Source of the DNA: Enterovibrio norvegicus DSM 15893
GTDB taxonomy: Bacteria; Pseudomonadota; Gammaproteobacteria; Enterobacterales; Vibrionaceae
Assembly: GCF_900115495.1 (NCBI RefSeq)
Contig: NZ_FOWR01000011.1
Coordinates: forward strand, 1 to 64,000
Reading direction: 5' to 3'
Length of the DNA: 64,000 bases
Below are positions 58,515 to 64,000 of this stretch, in pieces. Numbering within the stretch: position 1 is the stretch's first letter; each line of letters begins with the position of its first letter. The position numbers and the translations under genes were made by a program. Under the pieces are notes generated by a model. The model did not search any database and was not told where the DNA came from. It was given only the letters and a program-made list of their open reading frames with translations.

Positions 58515-59939
58515 TTATTGGACTTGTTCGCCGCTTGCAATGACACTTTCTCGTACTTTGTCTGCAAACTGCAACGCTTGATCACGAATTGAGCGTTCAT
58601 CGACCGTCGAGATGTCTCTGTCTTGCATCAGTACATTGCCATCAACGATGGCATGTCTCACATTCGTCGCATACGCGGAATACACCAAAGCGGAATAAGG
58701 ATTGTACATTGGCACCATATTCGGGGCTTTTGTATCGACTACGATGATGTCAGCAAGCTTACCCACTTCAAGTGAACCAATCTTATCTTCCATGTGCAGC
58801 GCACGCGCTGCACCCATGGTTGCCATTTCAATGACCTTCACTGGCGGCATCGCTGCGCGATCTTGATTCACCAGCTTATGCACTTTCGCGACCTGATTGA
58901 ACTCATCAATCGTGCTTAGTGTGTTGCCAGACATTGGGCCATCGGTACCCAACCCAATACGCAGACCGTCATCGAACATCTTCAGTGCCGGAGAAACGCC
59001 TTTTGCCGATTTGATATTAGCACTCATATTATGTGCCACACCCACATCGTGCTTTTTAAGTAGCGCAATATCATGGTCGTTCACATTAATCACGTGAGCA
59101 CCGATAAGGTTTGGCGTGAGCGCACCAATATCAGCCATGTACTGCACTGGGCTTTTACCCCCACTGCGCTCAGCAATGACTTCGTTTTCGCGATCAGATT
59201 CGGCAAGGTGAATCATCACAGGCACATCAAGCGCTAGCGACAGCTCTGTGATTTGCTGAAGCACTTCCGTGGTGTTCGTGTACGGCGCGTGAGGGGCAAA
59301 TGCAGGCGTGATGCGAGGGTGGTCCTTGTATTGTTTAATGAAGTTCACAGCATACTGAATGCCTTCTTGCGCATTGGCCGCATCCGCCACCGGATACTTA
59401 ATGACGGTTTCGCCCAAAATGGCACGCATGCCGATTTCATCAACGGTTTTCGCCACTTCATCTTCGAAGTAGTACATATCCGCATATGTCGTCACACCGC
59501 CTTTCAGCATTTCAACGTTCCCCAATTGCGCGCCAATGCGTACCATGTCGCGACTCACCAAGGCTTTTTCTAACGGGAATATATAGCGATGTAGGCGATC
59601 AGGCACATCGTCTGCTAATGAGCGAAATACCGTCATGGAGGCATGAGTGTGGGTGTTGATCAAACCAGGCATCACAATGTCGCCATCCACATCTAGCACC
59701 GTTTTGGCGACATAGTCATCAGCCAAGTCAGCATTACCCACCGCCACAATCTTGTTGCCTTTCACAGCCACCACGCCATTTTCCAACACAGATTTCTCCG
59801 AGTTCATGGTCAGAACGGTCGCATCTTTGATCAACAGGTCGACTTTTTCAGCAGCAAACGCAGCCGACGAAAATACCGCAGAGGAGACCATGGTTGCGAT
59901 AGCAACACCGGCGGAAAGTAGGGTTTTCTTGAACATCAT
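58515..59939 (-). CDS. Exported amidohydrolase, MTA/SAH-deaminase-like
   Basis: A 474-residue member of the amidohydrolase superfamily, closest to MtaD/SsnA-type deaminases. Metal ligands are visible: HxH in INTHTHASM (about 92-100), H in MIHLAESD (about 240), H in GAHVINV and D in LGTDGPMSGN (about 318). Unusually, the first 30 residues (MMFKKTLLSAGVAIATMVSS, then AVFSSAAFA) form a Sec signal peptide with AFA-A cleavage, so the enzyme should be periplasmic. Substrate unknown: MTA, SAH, adenosine or other N-heterocycles. The exact start is one of two adjacent ATGs. Stands alone between lysS and vpsR. Confidence 0.8.
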   Translation of the reverse strand: MMFKKTLLSAGVAIATMVSSAVFSSAAFAAEKVDLLIKDATVLTMNSEKSVLENGVVAVKGNKIVAVGNADLADDYVAKTVLDVDGDIVMPGLINTHTHASMTVFRSLADDVPDRLHRYIFPLEKALVSRDMVRIGAQLGNVEMLKGGVTTYADMYYFEDEVAKTVDEIGMRAILGETVIKYPVADAANAQEGIQYAVNFIKQYKDHPRITPAFAPHAPYTNTTEVLQQITELSLALDVPVMIHLAESDRENEVIAERSGGKSPVQYMADIGALTPNLIGAHVINVNDHDIALLKKHDVGVAHNMSANIKSAKGVSPALKMFDDGLRIGLGTDGPMSGNTLSTIDEFNQVAKVHKLVNQDRAAMPPVKVIEMATMGAARALHMEDKIGSLEVGKLADIIVVDTKAPNMVPMYNPYSALVYSAYATNVRHAIVDGNVLMQDRDISTVDERSIRDQALQFADKVRESVIASGEQVQ

Positions 59940-60080
59940 TTCTTCATCTTCACACAGCAAGGGAATTCGCGTGAATAATGGGCTGACGTGCTACAAAGAG
60001 AAATAAAAAGCGCAACATCGCTCGCAAAAGTGTGAACTATGCCAAACGGTTGCATATCCATAGATTGCCCATTATCAGGC

Positions 60081-60112
60081 ATAAAAAAACACCGGATAAA
60101 TCCGGTGTTTTT
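60081..60112 (-). terminator. lysS operon terminator
   Basis: AAACACCGGA (60087-60096) pairs with TCCGGTGTTT (60101-60110) over 10 bp; T-run on the minus strand. Ends recJ-prfB-lysS. Confidence 0.92.
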
Positions 60113-60166
60113 CAACGTACAAAACAGGGGCGTTTATGCGCCTTGTGAGCGAATAAACACTAGCAA

Positions 60167-61675
60167 TTAGCCTTTGTTTTGTGGGCGCATTGCAGGGAAC
60201 AAAATCACGTCACGAATCGTGTGCGTGTTAGTAAACAGCATCGCCAGACGGTCGATACCGATACCTTGACCCGCCGTTGGCGGCAAGCCGTGTTCCAGTG
60301 CAGTGATGTAGTCAGCGTCGTAGAACATCGCTTCGTCATCACCCGATTCTTTCGCATCAACTTGCGCTTTGAAGCGGTTGTCTTGGTCTTCTGCATCGTT
60401 AAGCTCAGAGAAACCATTCGCCACTTCACGGCCGCCGATAAAGAATTCAAAACGATCAGTAAAGAACGGATTGTTATCGCTACGACGCGCCAGCGGAGAA
60501 ATGTCTGCTGGGTAGCCCGTGATGAACGTTGGTTGGATCAGTTTAGGTTCAGCGGTTTCACCGAAGATTTCTTCAAGTAGCTGACCACAGGTCCAGAATT
60601 TCTCAACGTAGATATCTAGAGATTTCGCGATAGATACCATCAAATCACGGTTCTGAACGCCTTCATCATCCAATGCTTGGATGTCAGCGTGGTCAGGGTT
60701 GTATTGCTTGATGGCTTCTAGCATGGTCATGCGTGCGTATTTGCCGCCAAACTCAACCGTGTGCTCGCCGTAAGGCATTGCTGAGTTACCCAACACTTCA
60801 ATAGCCACAGTACGCAGCATGTCTTCAGTCAGGTTGATCAGGTCGTTGTAATCCGCGTACGCCATGTAGAATTCAATCATGGTGAATTCTGGGTTATGAC
60901 GCGGAGACAACCCTTCGTTACGGAAGTTACGGTTGATTTCGAACACACGCTCAAAACCACCCACAACCAAACGCTTCAGGTATAGCTCAGGCGCGATACG
61001 CAAGTACATTTCTTGATCAAGTGCGTTGTGGTGAGTGATGAATGGACGCGCTGACGCACCGCCAGGGATCACTTGCATCATCGGCGTTTCCACTTCCATG
61101 AAGTCTTTCGACTCCATGTAACGGCGGATCGCAGAAATCAGCTTAGAACGTACTTTAAACGCGTTACGTGAATCTTCGTTCACGATAAGGTCAACGTAAC
61201 GCTGACGGTAACGCGTTTCTTGGTCAGTAAGACCGTGGAATTTTTCTGGAAGTGGACGCAACGCCTTGGTCAGCAGTTGGTACTCTTCCATGTTCACGTA
61301 AAGGTCACCTTTACCTGATTTATGCAGCGCACCAGTCACACCGATGATGTCACCGATATCAAGACCTTGGTATTGTTCTTTCAGTACGTTTTGCACGTCT
61401 TTCGCTGCATACGCCTGAATGCGACCATTCACGTCTTGTAGCGCAAGGAATGGACCACGTTTTGCCATGATACGGCCAGCAACGGTCACTTTGTGATCCA
61501 ATGCTTCTAGCTCTTCCTTGCTCTTTTCGCCAAATTCAGCCTGAAGGTCTGCCGCTGTGTGCTCACGACGAAAATCATTCGGGTGGCCATTCGCTTTGCA
61601 GTTTTGACGAATGTGGTTCAGTTTAGCACGACGCTCCGCAATCAGCTTGTTTTCGTCTAGTAATTGGTCAGTCAT
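60167..61675 (-). CDS. lysS: Lysyl-tRNA synthetase (class II)
   Basis: Charges tRNA-Lys. 502 residues (E. coli 505): N-terminal OB-fold anticodon domain (about 60-150; [18 protein letters not shown]), then the class II core with motif 2 in [20 protein letters not shown] (about 260-280) and motif 3 in [10 protein letters not shown] near the C-terminus. It follows prfB by 27 bp, as in E. coli. Confidence 0.98.
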   Translation of the reverse strand: MTDQLLDENKLIAERRAKLNHIRQNCKANGHPNDFRREHTAADLQAEFGEKSKEELEALDHKVTVAGRIMAKRGPFLALQDVNGRIQAYAAKDVQNVLKEQYQGLDIGDIIGVTGALHKSGKGDLYVNMEEYQLLTKALRPLPEKFHGLTDQETRYRQRYVDLIVNEDSRNAFKVRSKLISAIRRYMESKDFMEVETPMMQVIPGGASARPFITHHNALDQEMYLRIAPELYLKRLVVGGFERVFEINRNFRNEGLSPRHNPEFTMIEFYMAYADYNDLINLTEDMLRTVAIEVLGNSAMPYGEHTVEFGGKYARMTMLEAIKQYNPDHADIQALDDEGVQNRDLMVSIAKSLDIYVEKFWTCGQLLEEIFGETAEPKLIQPTFITGYPADISPLARRSDNNPFFTDRFEFFIGGREVANGFSELNDAEDQDNRFKAQVDAKESGDDEAMFYDADYITALEHGLPPTAGQGIGIDRLAMLFTNTHTIRDVILFPAMRPQNKG

Positions 61676-61702
61676 AGTGAACCTTTGAATTAACGTAAAA
61701 AA

Positions 61703-62801
61703 TTACAAACCAGATTTCAGGCTGGCTTCAATAAACTTGTCGAGATCACCATCAAGTACCACTTGGGTATTGCGGTTCTCAACGCCAGTACGCAAATCTT
61801 TAATACGTGAATCATCCAACACGTATGAGCGGATCTGGCTACCCCAACCGATGTCAGACTTCGAGTCTTCGTTGGCTTGCTTCTCGGCGTTTTGCTTGTG
61901 CATTTCTAGCTCAAACAGTTTTGCGCGAAGCTGCTTCATCGCCTGATCTTTATTTTTGTGCTGACTACGGTCGTTCTGGCACTGCACCACAGTATTGGTA
62001 GGTACGTGAGTAATACGTACCGCCGATTCGGTGGTGTTAACGTGCTGACCACCCGCGCCCGAAGCACGGTAAACGTCAATACGCAAATCAGATGGGTTGA
62101 TATCGATTTCGATGTTGTCGTCAACTTCTGGATAAATAAATGCAGAAGCAAACGAGGTGTGACGACGACCGCCTGAATCGAACGGAGATTTACGCACCAA
62201 ACGGTGAACACCGGTTTCAGTACGCAGCCAGCCGTAAGCGTATTCGCCGCTAATGCGGACAGTCGCGGATTTCAATCCGGCTACATCACCGTCGGACACT
62301 TCAATGACTTCTGTTTTGAAGCCCTTCGCATCAGCCCAACGCAAGTACATGCGCAGCATCATGGATGTCCAATCTTGCGCTTCGGTACCGCCCGAGCCTG
62401 CTTGCAGGTCGATATAGCAATCAGAACCATCGTGGTCGCCAGAGAACATGCGGCGGAATTCAAGCTTCACCAGCTTTTCTTCCAGCTCAGAAAGCTCTGG
62501 ATCGATTTCGTCGAACGTATCTTGGTCGCTTTCTTCAACGGCCAATTCCAACAAATCGTTGATGTACACACCACCCTGATCGAGTTGGTCGATGGTTTCT
62601 ACCACCGCTTCGAGCGCAGAACGCTCGCGACCTAGCGCTTGTGCACGCTCAGGTTCGTTCCACACATCAGGTTGTTCAAGTTCAGCATTAACTTCTTCTA
62701 GACGCTCTTTCTTGGCGTCATAGTCAAAGATACCCCCTAAGGACATTTGCGCGTTCGGCAATGTCCGCTAGGCGGTTTTTGATCGGATTGATTTCAAACA
62801 T
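61703..62801 (-). CDS. prfB: Peptide chain release factor RF2, made by +1 frameshift
   Basis: Reads UGA and UAA stop codons. The gene is in two frames: codons 1-25 ([20 protein letters not shown], then LRGYL) from the ATG at 62801 run to an in-frame TGA (62726-62724); skipping the T at 62726 continues as [13 protein letters not shown] to 61703. The joined protein is 365 residues, the same as E. coli. It has the SPF anticodon-like motif ([13 protein letters not shown]) and the GGQ catalytic motif ([10 protein letters not shown]). The frameshift gives autoregulation: low RF2 lets the ribosome slip. Between recJ and lysS. Confidence 0.97.
62723..62738 (-). promoter_or_regulatory. prfB programmed +1 frameshift site
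   Basis: AGGGGG (62738-62733), TAT, then CTTTGAC: the internal Shine-Dalgarno and the CUU-UGA-C slip site have exactly the E. coli sequence and spacing. The ribosome slips from CUU to UUU at the UGA. Confidence 0.97.
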
Positions 62802-63136
62802 GGTCACTTCTAAATTCAGAATGAGTTTTAACCGCCGAATTCTATCGAATTGCGGGCAGAATAAACAGAGTGTGATGGGGATCAAACAGGAAATTTTCGG
62901 AGAAAAAGACAGAAAAGGGGGAAAGAGTGCGAAAGTGCGAGAGTGCGAGAGTGCGAGAGTGCGAGAGTGCGAGAGTGCGAGAGTGCGAGAGTGCGAGAGT
63001 GCGAGCCAGTATGTTTGACTAGGGAATCCTGTCAAGCCGATACACACAAGCGCTTGCTCTCTCTTTATGCGTTGGCTTTTGTCTGCTCTTTTCTCGCGAC
63101 TCGCAATCTCAACTCTGCTTTATCGGCTCTTTCCGT
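62802..63136. other. recJ-prfB gap
   Basis: 335 bp between the recJ stop and the prfB ATG, held mostly by an 8-bp tandem array. RNA from recJ would pass through it into prfB unless a local promoter exists; none is clear. Frames open across the array are artefacts of the repeat. Confidence 0.6.
62925..63004. repeat. Tandem 8-bp array, ten units
   Basis: Ten consecutive units of GAGTGCGA with one variant (AAGTGCGA as the second unit), 80 bp in all, without interruption. The unit is not a multiple of 3. It lies 123 bp before the prfB start on the minus strand, where it reads TCGCACTC. Confidence 0.9.
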
Positions 63137-64000
63137 TTACACCGCCGCCATATGCTCAATCATCAATTGCACGGTACGATTGCCGCGAAACTCATTCACA
63201 TCAAGGCGATAAGCCAGATCAACAAGTTGAACGGACGGGTCAGGCCAACGGCGCACATCAATATTGAAGGCAATCCCATCAACCATTTGCCCACCCATCA
63301 CATGCTCTAGCATCATTTTAAGATGCTTTCCGCCCACCAGCTTCTGGTGAAGAATTTTGAACTTGCCGTCGAAGAGCGGCTCTGGGAAACCTTGTCCCCA
63401 CGGGCCGCCGCTGCGAAGCACTTCTGCCACATCCAGCGAGATTTCTGTTGGCAGCAATTCGCCATCAGACATCAGCACGCCTTTTAGCTCTTCTTCGCTG
63501 ATCACGGATTTAACGGCGTCATCGAATAATCGAGAAAAACGCTCGAAATCCGCTTCGGCAATGGTTAAGCCTGCCGCCATCGCATGCCCACCGAATTTAT
63601 GAATCAAACCAGGGTTTTGTGTATCAATTAAATCTAACGTATCACGCATGTGAAGGCCTACGATGGAGCGCGCCGAGCCTTTGATTGTGCCTTCCCCGCC
63701 ATCCGCAAACGCAATAACAGGGCGATGGAACTTATCTTTAATACGCGAAGCCACAATGCCGATGACACCTTGGTGCCATTCGCGTTGAAACAAGGCCAAC
63801 CCACACGGCAGCTTCGTCTGTTCACCAAACTGTAAACGCTCGCAAATCGCCATGGCTTCTTCTTTCATGCCTTGCTCGATGTCTTTGCGCGTTTGGTTTA
63901 GCGCATCCAGCTCACTCGCCATTTGGCGGGCGGCAGGCAAACTTTCACTGAGCAGCAATTCTACGCCAAATGACATGTCATCCAAGCGCCCTGCCGCATT
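63137..64000 (-). CDS. recJ: Single-strand-specific exonuclease RecJ, C-terminal half, cut by window end
   Basis: A 5'-3' ssDNA exonuclease of RecF-pathway recombination and mismatch repair. The last 287 residues are seen; the frame is open to the right edge (NAAGRLDDMSFGVELLLSE at the window end, the family's conserved end of the DHH region). The HQGVIGIVASRIKDKF, GSARSIVGLHMRD and GGHAMAAGL segments of the DHHA1 and OB regions follow. The N-terminal DHH motif is outside the window. It starts the recJ-prfB-lysS string. Confidence 0.96.
   Translation of the reverse strand, partial: NAAGRLDDMSFGVELLLSESLPAARQMASELDALNQTRKDIEQGMKEEAMAICERLQFGEQTKLPCGLALFQREWHQGVIGIVASRIKDKFHRPVIAFADGGEGTIKGSARSIVGLHMRDTLDLIDTQNPGLIHKFGGHAMAAGLTIAEADFERFSRLFDDAVKSVISEEELKGVLMSDGELLPTEISLDVAEVLRSGGPWGQGFPEPLFDGKFKILHQKLVGGKHLKMMLEHVMGGQMVDGIAFNIDVRRWPDPSVQLVDLAYRLDVNEFRGNRTVQLMIEHMAAV

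Noticed and set aside
62925-63004. Short regular repeats considered as a CRISPR array
   Set aside because: Units are contiguous without spacers; it is a tandem repeat.
62943-63212. ORFs through the 8-bp array (MRECESARVRECESARV...) on both strands
   Set aside because: Created by the repeat unit; length 8 gives all three frames. No ribosome site and no conservation expected.

Overview
The window is a conserved chromosomal stretch from a gammaproteobacterium of the family Vibrionaceae. Most genes are core housekeeping genes in the order seen in E. coli and Vibrio cholerae, and several are vibrio markers: an OmpU-type porin between dacB and greA, HlyU next to rpsT, NptA beside NhaR, a RocS/ScrG-type GGDEF-EAL protein, and the biofilm regulator VpsR. 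The genus cannot be fixed from the sequence alone. Nearly all genes are intact, and no prophage, CRISPR array or genomic island is visible. The only mobile DNA is the edge of an IS4-family element at the left end.

Layout. 1-312: 5' end of an IS4-type insertion sequence, just downstream of rimI. 347-1178: holD-rimI. 1297-6708: the oxygen-independent ubiquinone genes, with ubiT (and yhbS) divergent from ubiU-ubiV and the c-di-GMP gene rocS lying between them. 6759-20110: nlpI, pnp, rpsO, truB, rbfA, infB, nusA, rimP, tRNA-fMet, tRNA-Leu, secG, glmM and folP, all on the minus strand (translation, RNA decay, cell-wall precursor and folate genes). 20126-26656: ftsH, rlmE, yhbY, greA, ompU, dacB. 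26631-27990: a short MgtE-like cation transporter with a long, highly structured leader that holds a small ORF. 28056-33752: carB, carA, dapB. 33960-41482: ispH, fkpB, lspA, ileS, ribF, murJ. 41777-46649: rpsT, hlyU, nhaR, a small exported protein, nhaA, nptA. 46940-52355: thyA, lgt, a TSUP permease, ptsP, rppH. 52976-56669: mutH, a small protein, tas, a small DUF1127-like protein, a PACE efflux protein. 56778-64000: vpsR, an exported amidohydrolase, lysS, prfB and recJ (cut by the window end).

How the genes work together. The centre is the classic translation and transcription-factor superoperon, driven partly from a strong tRNA-fMet promoter with terminators before rimP. ubiT, ubiU and ubiV together make ubiquinone without O2. 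hlyU, vpsR, rocS and ompU are the regulatory and surface genes typical of vibrios. nhaA/nhaR and nptA handle Na+/H+ and Na+-coupled phosphate.

Points most worth a second look: (1) ribF and ileS are in one uninterrupted reading frame with no stop between them; (2) the MgtE-like gene has a leader of about 480 nt with an 18-codon ORF and an 11-bp long-range stem enclosing three hairpins; (3) an exact ten-unit 8-bp tandem array sits in the recJ-prfB gap, and two shorter 7-bp arrays occur elsewhere; (4) three CTGACAT-like heptamers with an 11-bp period lie just before nptA; (5) an MTA/SAH-deaminase-like amidohydrolase carries a signal peptide.
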